In this document: positions 11,302 through 20,019 of the stretch, in pieces
Numbering within the stretch: position 1 is the stretch's first letter
Layout of the letters: each line of letters begins with the position of its first letter
From: Mycobacterium sp. ST-F2
Lineage (GTDB): Bacteria; Actinomycetota; Actinomycetes; Mycobacteriales; Mycobacteriaceae
Length of the DNA stretch: 64,000 bases
Assembly (NCBI RefSeq): GCF_001905655.1
Contig: NZ_JMHT01000074.1
Coordinates: 1 to 64,000, forward strand
Direction: 5' to 3'
The notes under the pieces: model-generated
The model's database searches: none
Told to the model about the DNA's origin: nothing
What the model saw: the letters and a program-made list of their open reading frames with translations, nothing else
Position numbers and translations under genes: made by a program

Positions 11302-12753
11302 ATGTCCCATGGTCCTGTCGGCAACGACACCTCGGCGATCTTTGACGATGAAGAGTTCGACTCCGGCCGCAGCGCGGTGCGCATCGCGTCGGTCGCGGCG
11401 CTCGGTGGTCTGCTCTTCGGCTATGACAGCGCCGTCATCAATGGCGCGGTGAAATCGATCCAACTGCACTTTGCGATCGACAACAATTCCCTGGGGATCG
11501 CCGTTGCCTCGGCACTGCTCGGGGCCGCCGTCGGGGCCATGACGGCCGGGCGGCTGGCCGACCGCATCGGCCGCCTCGCCGTGATGAAGCTGGCCGCCCT
11601 GCTGTTCCTGATCAGCGCCATCGGAGCCGGGCTGGCGTGGAACATCTGGGTGCTGGTCGCGTTCCGGGTCATCGGTGGCCTCGGGGTGGGTATCGCGTCG
11701 GTGATCGCGCCGGCGTACATCGCGGAAACCTCGCCCGCCAGCATCCGCGGCCGGCTCGGGTCGCTGCAGCAGCTGGCCATCGTCAGCGGCATCTTCCTGT
11801 CGCTGGCCGTCGACGCCCTGCTGGCGCACCTGGCCGGCGGGGCGAGCAACATGCTGTGGCTGGGCCTGGAGGCCTGGCGCTGGATGTTCATCCTGATGGC
11901 CATCCCCGCCGTGGTGTACGGCCTGCTGGCCTTCACCATTCCCGAGTCGCCGCGTTACCTCGTTGCCACGCACCGGATTCCGGAAGCCCGCACGGTCCTC
12001 ACCACCTTGCTGGGAGAGAAGAATCTGGAGATCACGATCGATCGCATCCAGCGGACGCTCGAGTCCGAACAGAAGCCCACCTGGCGCGACATGTGCAAGC
12101 CCGGCGGCGGACCCCTCAGCCTCTACGGCATCGTCTGGGTCGGTCTGGCGCTGTCGGTTTTCCAGCAGTTCGTCGGCATCAACGTGATCTTCTACTACTC
12201 GAATGTGCTGTGGGAGGCAGTCGGTTTCGACGAGAGTTCGTCGTTCCTCATCACCGTCATCACCTCCGTCGTGAACATCCTGACGACGGTCATTGCGATC
12301 ATGCTGATCGACAAGATCGGCCGTAAGCCGCTGCTTCTCATCGGTTCGGCCGGGATGACGGTGACGCTGGCTACCATGGCCGTCATCTTCGGTACCGCCC
12401 CGCAAGTCAACGGTGTACCGCAACTGAGCGGCGTCGAGGGACCCGTCGCCCTGATCGCCGCCAACCTGTTCGTGGTCGCGTTCGGTATGTCGTGGGGCCC
12501 GGTGGTCTGGGTGCTGCTGGGGGAGATGTTCCCCAACCGCATCCGTGCCGCGGCGCTGGGTCTGGCCGCGGCCGGCCAGTGGGTCGCCAACTGGGCGATC
12601 ACCGTCACCTTCCCCGAACTGCGCAGCATGCTGGGCGTCGCTTACGGCTTCTACGCGCTGTGCGCCCTGCTGTCGTTGGTGTTCGTCGCCAAGTGGGTGC
12701 GGGAGACCAAGGGCGTCGCGCTGGAGGACATGCACGCCGAATTGCTTGCGTAG
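11302..12753 (+). CDS. glcP: Sugar porter MFS, GlcP-like glucose permease
   Basis: A 483-residue, 12-helix major facilitator of the sugar porter family, probably glucose:H+ symport. Signatures are LFGYDSAVINGA in helix 1, ADRIGR in loop 2-3, PESPRYL after helix 6, QQFVGINVIFYYS in helix 7, DKIGRKPLL in loop 8-9 and a variant RETKG near the end. A GlcP permease sits close to metH in M. smegmatis, which supports the name. It starts at an ATG behind AAAGGAC. An inverted repeat TGTGCG-N8-CGCACA at 11255-11274 in its upstream region could be an operator. Two long palindromes follow the gene. Confidence 0.85.
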   Translation: MSHGPVGNDTSAIFDDEEFDSGRSAVRIASVAALGGLLFGYDSAVINGAVKSIQLHFAIDNNSLGIAVASALLGAAVGAMTAGRLADRIGRLAVMKLAALLFLISAIGAGLAWNIWVLVAFRVIGGLGVGIASVIAPAYIAETSPASIRGRLGSLQQLAIVSGIFLSLAVDALLAHLAGGASNMLWLGLEAWRWMFILMAIPAVVYGLLAFTIPESPRYLVATHRIPEARTVLTTLLGEKNLEITIDRIQRTLESEQKPTWRDMCKPGGGPLSLYGIVWVGLALSVFQQFVGINVIFYYSNVLWEAVGFDESSSFLITVITSVVNILTTVIAIMLIDKIGRKPLLLIGSAGMTVTLATMAVIFGTAPQVNGVPQLSGVEGPVALIAANLFVVAFGMSWGPVVWVLLGEMFPNRIRAAALGLAAAGQWVANWAITVTFPELRSMLGVAYGFYALCALLSLVFVAKWVRETKGVALEDMHAELLA

Positions 12754-12769
12754 CGCCGACAGCGAGCGT

Positions 12770-12796
12770 CTGCAATTGCAGTAGTGCACTACTGCA
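12770..12796. repeat. Two overlapping perfect palindromes after glcP
   Basis: CTGCAATTGCAG (12770-12781) overlaps a perfect 20-bp palindrome, TGCAGTAGTGCACTACTGCA (12777-12796). They lie 17 nt after the glcP stop. They could form a cruciform or a hairpin, or bind a dimeric protein. Neither is followed by a T run. Confidence 0.8.
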
Positions 12797-12844
12797 GCCG
12801 GCCACCGTTGCGAGCGTGACGATGAGTGCGGGGCGTCGGGCCTG

Positions 12845-12883
12845 CCCCGCGCTACGCACCAGCACCGCCCGCGTAGCGCGGGG
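12845..12883. terminator. 13-bp perfect stem, probable terminator between convergent genes
   Basis: CCCCGCGCTACGC (12845-12857) pairs exactly with GCGTAGCGCGGGG (12871-12883) around a 13-nt loop. It lies between glcP and the convergent HNH gene and lacks a clear U tail, as is common for mycobacterial terminator hairpins. A structured repeat element is the alternative. Confidence 0.6.
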
Positions 12884-13019
12884 TTCAGAAACGACCGAAA
12901 GCCACGGCGCGTCCATGCGCGAGTCAGCTGAAGGCGCCTGACGTCCCCGCTGCCGGCGCTGGGCAGCGGTCCACGTGGCACTGCCGTCGCGGCTTTGGAT
13001 GCCGCGGCGGAATGCCGGA

Positions 13020-14426
13020 TCAGTTTGTGGGACTGTCGCTTTCGCCGTCGTCATCGCTGCCTCCCTCTGGCGGGTACAGGGTGGGGTGCCAGTAGGTGTT
13101 GGTTCGTGGCTGTCCAACATCCAGTAGTGGTGGTGGGGTCCAGTGGGCGCGGCCGTTTGTCATGGCGCTGGTCCAGCCGGTGGTGTCTTCGAGGCGGTTG
13201 TCGCAGCCACAGGCCAGGGCCATGGTGGTGATGTCGGTTTGTCCGCCGCGGCTCCATCCGGGGATGTGGTGGGCCTGGCAGCCCGCGGCCGGGACGGTGC
13301 AGTCGGGGCGGGTGCAGCCCAGATCGCGGGTGAACAGGGCCAGGCGTTGGCCGGTGGTGGCGGTGCGCCGCGCCCGCCCCAGGTACAGCGGCACATCACC
13401 ATGGTTGTCGAACACCGTGAGGTAGCAGGACGCGCCGGTGCGGGCGGCCAGGTTCAGTAGGTCTTTGACGGGGAGCTGGGTGCCGGTGTGCGTCACGGCG
13501 ACCCCGGCCCGGTTCTCCAACTGCTCGAGGGTGCAGGTGGCGACGATGGTGACCGGGAAACCGTTGTGTTCCCCCAGATCGGTGGACAGCAGCAGCAGGC
13601 CGATGGTTTCCCAGGCATCATGCTGACGCTGCGCGGCGGTGCGGTGATCATGGTCGATCTGCTCCTGGGTCGGTGTCCCGGACGTGCACGGCACCGGGTC
13701 GGCGGGGTTGCACATGCCGGGCGCGGCGTATTTGACCATCAACGCTTCGTAGACGGCGCGGGCGGTCGGGGTCAGGACACCGCGCAGCTCGCTGCTGCCG
13801 TCGGGTCGCTGTTTGGACAACACCAGCGCCCGGTCGCGATCACAGTCCGGTTCCCGGTCCTCGGGTTCGGGACCATCCTGATCCAACTCGTAGAGCTTGC
13901 GCCGGACCACCGATCGCAGCGATTCAGGCGTGAGATTGCGGGCCGCGGCCACCAGCGCCTGCTCGGCGCCGTCGAGGCTGGCCAGGTCGGCCCAGGTGGG
14001 CAGTTTCGCGAAAAACGATTCGATGACATCAACATGATCACCATTGATCGCGCCTTCGGCGACGGCGGCGGCGACATGCGGGCGCAGCGGCGGCAGTAGT
14101 TCCCCGGTCAGGGACATGCGGGGCCCCAGCAGTTCGGCGTGCCGGACCCGGCGGCGGGCCTCGTCGCTGCTGAGCCGGTCCCGGATGCGCAGCGCGTCGG
14201 CCCAGTTCTTTGCCCCGATGTCTTTGGCCGTGGTCTGGGCCGCCAACGCGGCCTGGATGTGGTGATCGACCGCCGCGGAGGCGCACGCCAACCGTTGCCG
14301 CTCCGATTGCAGCGCCAGCAGCTCCGGCACCGACAATTGGCTGTAGTCCAGGGACGCCACCCGGGCCAGCGCCGTGCCGAGGCCGGTGTAGGCCTCGTCG
14401 ACGGTGAGTGTGCTGGCGATGTCCAT
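13020..14426 (-). CDS. 13E12-repeat-family HNH endonuclease-like protein (DUF222)
   Basis: A 468-residue member of the mycobacterial 13E12 family. The N-terminal two thirds are the helical DUF222 region. The C-terminal part carries the HNH core: CTRPDCTVPAAGCQAHHI with paired Cys and the HH of the nuclease, then a Gly-Cys-Asp-Asn-Arg stretch supplying the Asn. Family members occur in multiple copies per genome and several are LexA-controlled. Here a LexA-type box lies three bases before the ATG, overlapping a TAGTGT -10 that makes the start leaderless. Its cellular role is unknown. Confidence 0.9.
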   Translation of the reverse strand: MDIASTLTVDEAYTGLGTALARVASLDYSQLSVPELLALQSERQRLACASAAVDHHIQAALAAQTTAKDIGAKNWADALRIRDRLSSDEARRRVRHAELLGPRMSLTGELLPPLRPHVAAAVAEGAINGDHVDVIESFFAKLPTWADLASLDGAEQALVAAARNLTPESLRSVVRRKLYELDQDGPEPEDREPDCDRDRALVLSKQRPDGSSELRGVLTPTARAVYEALMVKYAAPGMCNPADPVPCTSGTPTQEQIDHDHRTAAQRQHDAWETIGLLLLSTDLGEHNGFPVTIVATCTLEQLENRAGVAVTHTGTQLPVKDLLNLAARTGASCYLTVFDNHGDVPLYLGRARRTATTGQRLALFTRDLGCTRPDCTVPAAGCQAHHIPGWSRGGQTDITTMALACGCDNRLEDTTGWTSAMTNGRAHWTPPPLLDVGQPRTNTYWHPTLYPPEGGSDDDGESDSPTN

Positions 14427-14428
14427 AT

Positions 14429-14444
14429 TCGAACACTAGTACGA
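14429..14444. promoter_or_regulatory. LexA/SOS box in the HNH gene promoter
   Basis: TCGAACACTAGTACGA matches the mycobacterial SOS box TCGAAC-N4-GTTCGA with a single mismatch (GTACGA). It overlaps the -10 (TAGTGT on the minus strand, 14438-14433) and ends two bases from the start codon, a position suited to repression. Confidence 0.75.
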
Positions 14445-14722
14445 ACCACCGACAAGTCGCTGTGCGGCGAATGAGTTGCCAGTTACCTGGTGTGACCATT
14501 GCAAACAGAATGGCAAAGGTTTCATTCGACCTGTGCCGCGGATGACGACCGGCCGCCGACCGGGTCTGAGGGGTGTCACGCGCTGACAGCTGATCGGTGG
14601 ATAACTCCCAGGTCCCGCGACCTCATTTTTGACTACCGTGTTAATTGGTGGGCCGCTCGCGGTCGTCGCGGGTGGCTAGCCGGCATCCGGGCCGACGCCG
14701 CCGCTTAGACCAAGGGGCTGCC

Positions 14723-15766
14723 ATGAGTACTGCTATCCGTCCGTGCATCAATTCATCTGTGGCGCTGTTGGTGGCAGGCGCTGTCGCCGCCACGCCGATC
14801 GTCATGCTGCCGGCGCATCAGGCGGCACCGGCGCTGAGTACCGTCGCTGTCCGTCCTGCTTCGTCGATAACCGACGCGCTCAACCTCTTCGGTGACCTCG
14901 TGGACTTCGGCTTCAATGTGGTGAGTGCTCCGGTCATCGGGATCGACGGCTTGCCGGAGTTCGCCATTGCGGCGGGTGTGGTGGCGCTCAAACACCCGGG
15001 GCTCGCGCCTAGTGCGTTGAGCGCTCTCGTGCAGTTGGCCCTCAATCCGGCGTATCCCGGTGCGGCGGGGTTCGTGTTGCTGAACCTCGAGCTTGTGAAG
15101 AACTTCTTGCCGCCCACGCTCGGGCCTTCGGTGTCCAAGGATCTGCAGAACTCGGCAGCCACGATCGGCGGACTGTTCACGGGCCTGCCCGACCCCACCA
15201 CGGGCTTCGCCGCGATGGCCAGCTTCCTCAAGGCCCCGGGGCCGGCCCAAGTGTTGTCCGCGGTCACCCAGGTCGTTCCATCTGCATTGGCGGTGACTCA
15301 TATGGTCGTGTCCTGGGCCGCTCACTTACCGGGAACCCTGGAGGCGACGGTCGAGTCGGCGATTCGCACGCCGGGCCAGATTCCAGGCTTACTGAGCAAC
15401 CTGGTCACCGGCGTGCTCGGACAGACCGGACTGCTCGCCAACGTCGCGCAGAACCTTGAGCTCCCACTGGTCATGCTGCCGAAGCCGATCGGTGGCAACA
15501 CCGGACTGGTGGCCACATTCGTGCAGAACGTCGTCAATGGTGTCTCGAGTTTCGTCGGCCATCTGCTGCCCACACCGGTGACGCCCAAGCCATTTGCCGC
15601 CGTTGCCCCGTCCAAGAGTGCCGCGCCGACGGCTACGGCGGCGTCGACGGCGGTCGCGGGCTCAACCCAGACCGGCACGAGTCAGCCCAATAAGAAACAC
15701 GCAGATAAGCACAGTTCACACCACGTGACGTCGCCTACCGGTCACCAGGACAAGCACCACAAGTAG
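14723..15766 (+). CDS. Secreted mycobacterial protein with His/Lys-rich tail
   Basis: A 347-residue protein from the ATG at 14723 (AAGGGG Shine-Dalgarno; the frame is open upstream without a better start). Residues 12-35 form a signal peptide-like hydrophobic segment. The body is hydrophobic and Ala/Leu/Val/Pro-rich, of the kind seen in exported mycobacterial proteins of unknown function. The last 30 residues are charged, with repeated Lys-His motifs (KKHADKHSSHH, HQDKHHK) that might bind metal or acidic surface polymers. I do not recognise the family. The gene is monocistronic and lies where M. tuberculosis has PPE37. Confidence 0.65.
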   Translation: MSTAIRPCINSSVALLVAGAVAATPIVMLPAHQAAPALSTVAVRPASSITDALNLFGDLVDFGFNVVSAPVIGIDGLPEFAIAAGVVALKHPGLAPSALSALVQLALNPAYPGAAGFVLLNLELVKNFLPPTLGPSVSKDLQNSAATIGGLFTGLPDPTTGFAAMASFLKAPGPAQVLSAVTQVVPSALAVTHMVVSWAAHLPGTLEATVESAIRTPGQIPGLLSNLVTGVLGQTGLLANVAQNLELPLVMLPKPIGGNTGLVATFVQNVVNGVSSFVGHLLPTPVTPKPFAAVAPSKSAAPTATAASTAVAGSTQTGTSQPNKKHADKHSSHHVTSPTGHQDKHHK

Positions 15767-15815
15767 TGCGCCGTCGGCCCGGAGCGAGTGGCATTCGTTT
15801 CGCGCTGGGGCGGGC

Positions 15816-16097
15816 GTGAAACAATTGCAGCCCGTGAAGACCTTCGATGCGCTATTCGCCGAGCTCAGTGAGCGAGCGCAGACCCGGCCGGCCGGCAGCG
15901 GCACCGTCGCAGCGTTGGACGCCGGAGTGCACCATCTGGGCAAGAAGATCATCGAAGAGGCCGGCGAAGTGTGGATCGCCGCCGAGTACGAGAGCGACGA
16001 CGAGCTGGCCGGCGAGATCAGCCAGCTCCTGTACTGGACGCAGGTGCTGATGATCAAGCGTGGCCTGACCCTCGACGACGTGTACGGCAAGCTGTGA
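15816..16097 (+). CDS. hisE: Phosphoribosyl-ATP pyrophosphatase HisE
   Basis: Second step of histidine biosynthesis, hydrolysing PR-ATP to PR-AMP. It has 93 residues, the same as the M. tuberculosis enzyme, with the MazG-like metal motif KKIIEEAGEVW and the following EISQLLYW helix. The GTG at 15816 gives the family length; a GTG at 15834 is possible. It overlaps the possible hisG GTG by a GTGA junction, as expected for a co-translated hisE-hisG pair separate from the main his operon. Confidence 0.95.
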   Translation: MKQLQPVKTFDALFAELSERAQTRPAGSGTVAALDAGVHHLGKKIIEEAGEVWIAAEYESDDELAGEISQLLYWTQVLMIKRGLTLDDVYGKL

Positions 16098-16117
16098 CCG
16101 GCGCATCGTCCAACGGC

Positions 16118-16963
16118 ATGCTCCGCGTCGCCGTCCCGAACAAAGGAGCGCTCAGCGAGTCAGCGGCCCACATCCTGTCCGAGGCCGGGTACCGCCGCCG
16201 TACCGATCCCAAGGATCTGACGGTCGTCGACCCGGTGAACAAGGTCGAGTTCTTTTTCCTGCGGCCCAAGGACATCGCCATCTACGTGGGGTCCGGGCAG
16301 CTGGACTTCGGCATCACCGGCCGCGACCTGGCCGCGGAATCGATGGCGCCCGTCACAGAGCGGCTGGCACTCGGCTTCGGATCGTCGACGTTCCGGTATG
16401 CCGCGCCTGCGGGACGGGACTGGACCGTCGCGGATCTGGAAGGCAAGCGCATCGCCAGCGCGTACCCGAATCTGGTGCGGAAAGACTTGGCCGACAAGGG
16501 GATTGAGGCCACGGTCATCCGCCTCGATGGCGCGGTGGAGATTTCGATCCAGCTCGGGGTGGCCGATGCGATCGCCGACGTCGTCGGCTCCGGGCGGACC
16601 TTGGCGCTGCACAACCTGGTGGCGTTCGGTGAATCGCTGTGCGATTCAGAGGGGGTTCTGATCGAGCGTGCCGAGGTCGCGCCCGACCCGGCCCGCGATC
16701 AGCTCGCGGCACGCATCCAAGGCGTGGTGTTCGGTCAGCAGTACCTGATGCTCGACTATGACTGCCCGCGCAGCGTTTTGGAGCAAGCGACGGCCATCAC
16801 GCCGGGCCTCGAATCGCCGACCATCGCGCCGCTGGCGGACGCCGACTGGGTTGCCGTGCGCGCCCTGGTGCCGCGCCGCCAGGTCAACGCCATCATGGAC
16901 GAGCTGGCTGCCATTGGCGCCAAGGCCATCCTGGCGTCCGATATTCGGTTCTGTCGCTTCTGA
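16118..16963 (+). CDS. hisG: ATP phosphoribosyltransferase HisG
   Basis: First committed step of histidine biosynthesis, joining ATP and PRPP; feedback-inhibited by histidine in the long form. It has 281 residues from MLRVAVPNKG, the N terminus of the mycobacterial enzyme. A GTG at 16094 in GTGA overlap with hisE would add eight residues and may be the coupled start. Motifs are PNKG at the N terminus, GSGQLDFGITGRD, DGAVEISIQLG-ADAIADVVGSGRTL for PRPP binding, and the C-terminal ACT-like regulatory domain with GLESPTIAPL. Confidence 0.96.
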   Translation: MLRVAVPNKGALSESAAHILSEAGYRRRTDPKDLTVVDPVNKVEFFFLRPKDIAIYVGSGQLDFGITGRDLAAESMAPVTERLALGFGSSTFRYAAPAGRDWTVADLEGKRIASAYPNLVRKDLADKGIEATVIRLDGAVEISIQLGVADAIADVVGSGRTLALHNLVAFGESLCDSEGVLIERAEVAPDPARDQLAARIQGVVFGQQYLMLDYDCPRSVLEQATAITPGLESPTIAPLADADWVAVRALVPRRQVNAIMDELAAIGAKAILASDIRFCRF

Positions 16964-17014
16964 CCCACGCCGGTGTTAGCATCGCCGTAGGTTCCGCACC
17001 CTGACGGAGGTCAC

Positions 17015-17518
17015 GTGACGCAAGCCCTGATACTGCTGTTCGCCTTACTCATCGGTGTGGTTGCGGGCCTGCGGGCCCTGACGCCGCCTGCCGTGGTGGC
17101 CTGGGGCGCCAAGCTCGGCTGGTTGCCGCTGGTAGGTACCTGGGCCGAATGGGTAGGCAACTGGATCACGGTGACAGTGCTGACCGTCCTGCTGGTGGTC
17201 GAGCTGATCACCGACCAGCTGCCCAAGACTCCGGCGCGCACGGTCCCATCGCAGTTCGGGGCCAGGCTGCTGACCGGTGCGTTCGCCGGTGCGGTCATCG
17301 GCGCCGGCTGGCACCACACGTTCATCGGCATGGGTGGCGGAATGATCGGTGCGGTGATCGGGACGCTGGCCGGCTACCACGCGCGTCGAATCCTGGTGGC
17401 GCGCAACGGTGGACACGACCTGCCGGTCGCGCTGGCCGAGGATGTCCTCGCGGTGGCCGGTGGCTTCGCGATAGCGGCTGTCGCTCTGAGCGCCATCGGT
17501 CCGTATGTCGTCCTCTGA
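17015..17518 (+). CDS. DUF4126 integral membrane protein (Rv2120c-like)
   Basis: A 167-residue membrane protein with about four or five hydrophobic helices. The first, GLRALTPPAVVAW, is the DUF4126 signature. The function is unknown. A GGAGG Shine-Dalgarno precedes the GTG at 17015, and TAGCAT near 16977 is a plausible -10. It keeps the place after hisG that it has in M. tuberculosis. Its end overlaps the start of the flavoprotein gene by 14 nt. Confidence 0.85.
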   Translation: MTQALILLFALLIGVVAGLRALTPPAVVAWGAKLGWLPLVGTWAEWVGNWITVTVLTVLLVVELITDQLPKTPARTVPSQFGARLLTGAFAGAVIGAGWHHTFIGMGGGMIGAVIGTLAGYHARRILVARNGGHDLPVALAEDVLAVAGGFAIAAVALSAIGPYVVL

Positions 17519-18881
17519 GGCAATCGGATTCGACGCCGTCATCGTCGGCGCGGGGCAAGCCGGACCGCCCCTGGCGGGTCGGCTCAGCGAAGCCGGCCAG
17601 ACGGTCGCGGTCGTCGAGCGCAAGCTGGTCGGTGGCACCTGTGTGAACTACGGCTGCATCCCGACCAAGACATTGGTCGCCAGTGCCTACGCCGCGCACC
17701 TGGCTCGACGTGGTGCCGTATACGGCATCAGCACCGGCGATGTCACGGTCGACATGTCAAAAGTCAAGGGCCGCAAGGACGGGATCGTCACCGCGGACCG
17801 CGACGGCGTCGAATCCTGGCTCGAGGGGATGGACGGCTGCACGCTGCTGCGCGGGCACGCCCGATTCGTGGACCCGCACACACTCCAGGTCGGTGACCAG
17901 CTGATCACCGGCAAGAAGATTTTCCTCAACACTGGCGGTCGCGCGACGGTCCCGGACATCCCCGGCCTCGCCGACGTCGACTACCTCACCAACGTGGGCA
18001 TCCTCGATCTCGACACGGTTCCAGAGCATCTGGTCATCATCGGCGGCAGCTACATCGGCCTTGAATTCGCGCAGATGTTCCGCCGCTTCGGCGCCGAGGT
18101 CACTGTGGTCGAACGCGGGCCGCGGCTGGCCTCCCGCGAAGACGACGACGTCTGCGCCGCCATCAAAGACATCCTGGAGCGCGAGGGCATCACAATCCAC
18201 CTGGACTCCAACGACATCCGGGTCTCGCGCGACGGCGACGGGGTGGCGGTCAGCACCGGCAGCGCCGTCGTCAAAGGCTCACATCTGCTGGTCGCCGTCG
18301 GCCGGGTACCGAACACCGACGATCTGGGCCTCGGAAAGGCCGGGGTGGCAACCGACTCCAGGGGCTACATCACCGTCGACGACCAGCTTCGCACCACTGC
18401 CGACCACATCTGGGCCATGGGCGACTGTAATGGCAAGGGCGCCTTCACCCACACGTCGTACAACGACTTCGAGATCGTCGCGGCCAACCTGCTCGACGAC
18501 GAACCGCGCCGCGTCAGCGACCGCATCCCCACCTACGCGCTGTACATCGATCCGCCGCTGGGGCGAGCCGGGATGACCGAGGCTCAGGTCCGGGCGTCGG
18601 GGCGAAAAGCGTTGGTGGGCAAGCGCCCGATGACGCGCGTCGGCCGGGCCGTCGAAAAAGGGGAGACGCAGGGCTTCATGAAGGTCGTGGTCGATGCCGA
18701 GACCAATCAGATTCTCGGCGCGGCCATCCTCGGTGTCGGCGGCGACGAGGTGGTGCACTGCATCCTGGACCTCATGTCCGCCAAAGCCCCATACACCACG
18801 ATGACGCACACCGTGCACATCCATCCGACCGTCGCCGAGCTGGTGCCCACCATGCTGGAGGGGCTCAGGCCCCTGCAGTAA
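17505..18881 (+). CDS. MerA/RclA-like FAD pyridine nucleotide-disulfide oxidoreductase
   Basis: A 458-residue flavoprotein of the glutathione/mercuric reductase type. The FAD motif is VGAGQAG at residues 14-20. The redox-active pair is GGTCVNYGCIPTK (CxxxxC). The NAD(P) motif is GGSYIGLEFAQ, a second FAD contact is AMGDCNG, and the C-terminal catalytic HIHPTVAELVP follows. It has no N-terminal heavy-metal domain and no C-terminal vicinal cysteines, so it is unlikely to be a true mercuric reductase; an RclA-like or other thiol/quinone role fits better. It overlaps DUF4126 by 14 nt and the convergent flavodoxin gene by 17 nt. Confidence 0.87.
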   Translation: MSSSEAIGFDAVIVGAGQAGPPLAGRLSEAGQTVAVVERKLVGGTCVNYGCIPTKTLVASAYAAHLARRGAVYGISTGDVTVDMSKVKGRKDGIVTADRDGVESWLEGMDGCTLLRGHARFVDPHTLQVGDQLITGKKIFLNTGGRATVPDIPGLADVDYLTNVGILDLDTVPEHLVIIGGSYIGLEFAQMFRRFGAEVTVVERGPRLASREDDDVCAAIKDILEREGITIHLDSNDIRVSRDGDGVAVSTGSAVVKGSHLLVAVGRVPNTDDLGLGKAGVATDSRGYITVDDQLRTTADHIWAMGDCNGKGAFTHTSYNDFEIVAANLLDDEPRRVSDRIPTYALYIDPPLGRAGMTEAQVRASGRKALVGKRPMTRVGRAVEKGETQGFMKVVVDAETNQILGAAILGVGGDEVVHCILDLMSAKAPYTTMTHTVHIHPTVAELVPTMLEGLRPLQ

Positions 18882-19488
18882 CAGCCTGTGCCACAGCACG
18901 TCCGGCGATCAGCTGGCGCGTGACGTCGGCGACGCGCCGGCCCAGGTGTTCGCATGTTGCGACGTCGGAAGGGTGTACCTCGTCCGGGTTCGCGTCGACG
19001 TCGGTGGCCGCCGCGGCGCCCAGCCAGAAGCCCAGCCGGTTCAGTTCGTCCTCGCTTGCGGCGGAGTGGTTCCAGCCCGGGCCCAGCCCCAGGTTCACCC
19101 AGTGCATGTGGTGTTGTGCGGCGAATACCGACAGTGAGACAAGGGCATTGAGCTTGTCGCCGCTCTTGCTTCCTGAGTTGGTGAAGCCCGCGGCGACCTT
19201 GTCGCGCCACGTGCCCTGCTGGCAGCGCCGGCCGGTCTGTTCGGCGAATGCCTGGAACGCCGCGGACACGTTGCCCATGTAGGTGGCGGTGCCGAAGATG
19301 ATCGCGTCGGCGGCATCGAGGGTCTGCCAATCGTCTTCGCTCACATCGCCCAGCCGGATCAGGGTGACCTCCGCGCCTCCGGACTCCGCTCCGGCGGCGA
19401 CGGCCGCAGCGAGAACCGCGGTGTGGCCGAATCCGGACTGGTAGGCGACGACCACCGACGGGGCATCATGAAAGGTGTTGTCTGACAT
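18865..19488 (-). CDS. WrbA-like flavodoxin / NAD(P)H:quinone oxidoreductase
   Basis: A 207-residue flavodoxin-fold protein. The N-terminal FMN phosphate loop is YQSGFGHT. The GTATYMGNVSAAFQAF segment contacts the isoalloxazine ring, and FTNSGSKSGDK is the third loop. Length and loops match WrbA/NQO-type enzymes that reduce quinones by two electrons. It is the last gene of a minus-strand operon behind the ArsR and SRPBCC genes (9 nt gap), so it is probably induced with them. Confidence 0.85.
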   Translation of the reverse strand: MSDNTFHDAPSVVVAYQSGFGHTAVLAAAVAAGAESGGAEVTLIRLGDVSEDDWQTLDAADAIIFGTATYMGNVSAAFQAFAEQTGRRCQQGTWRDKVAAGFTNSGSKSGDKLNALVSLSVFAAQHHMHWVNLGLGPGWNHSAASEDELNRLGFWLGAAAATDVDANPDEVHPSDVATCEHLGRRVADVTRQLIAGRAVAQAVTAGA

Positions 19489-19497
19489 CGTGTTCTC

Positions 19498-20019
19498 CTA
19501 CGGACTGACGGGTGGGGCGTCGAGCGGGCTGTGTCCGGCGATCTCGGCGTATCGCTCCAGCCAGCCGGGTAGGGGAGTGCCGTCGAGCAGCGCCTGCAGC
19601 CGGTCGAGGAAAGCCTGTGTGCCAGGCCGGAATTCGTTGGCGTTGGGCACTCCGAGGCCGCGATGGGTCAGGCGCAGCAGGGTGCCGGTGCCGTCGGCCG
19701 TGAGTTCGTAGCGGACCACACCGGGTTCGACGATCTGCTGGTGCCATTCGTGTTCGAACACGTGCGGCGGATCCCAGACCAGGATGCGGCCCGTCATGCG
19801 CTTCATCTCCGGCGGCACGGGCGGGCCGGAGGCGACGGTCTCGATGGAGCCGCCTTCGCGGCCGTCGATGACGGTCTTGCCCATCCATGTATCGCGGTGC
19901 GCGGGCTCGGTGATGGCGGCCCATACCCGCTCGACGGGATGACGCAGTCGCCGCTCGAACGTCAGCGTCGCGCGGTCACCGTCGACGGTGACGACGCCCT
20001 CGAGTTCAGTGCCGGTCAT
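19498..20019 (-). CDS. SRPBCC / AHSA1-family protein
   Basis: A 173-residue START/Bet v1-like protein of the activator of Hsp90 ATPase homologue family. It has the HPVERVWAAITEP N-terminal helix and the late LLRLTHRGL and GWLERYAEIAG segments. Such proteins are usually encoded beside an ArsR regulator, as here, and bind a hydrophobic ligand. The start at 20019 has a GAGGAGGA Shine-Dalgarno and overlaps the end of the ArsR gene by 14 nt, indicating translational coupling. Confidence 0.87.
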   Translation of the reverse strand: MTGTELEGVVTVDGDRATLTFERRLRHPVERVWAAITEPAHRDTWMGKTVIDGREGGSIETVASGPPVPPEMKRMTGRILVWDPPHVFEHEWHQQIVEPGVVRYELTADGTGTLLRLTHRGLGVPNANEFRPGTQAFLDRLQALLDGTPLPGWLERYAEIAGHSPLDAPPVSP

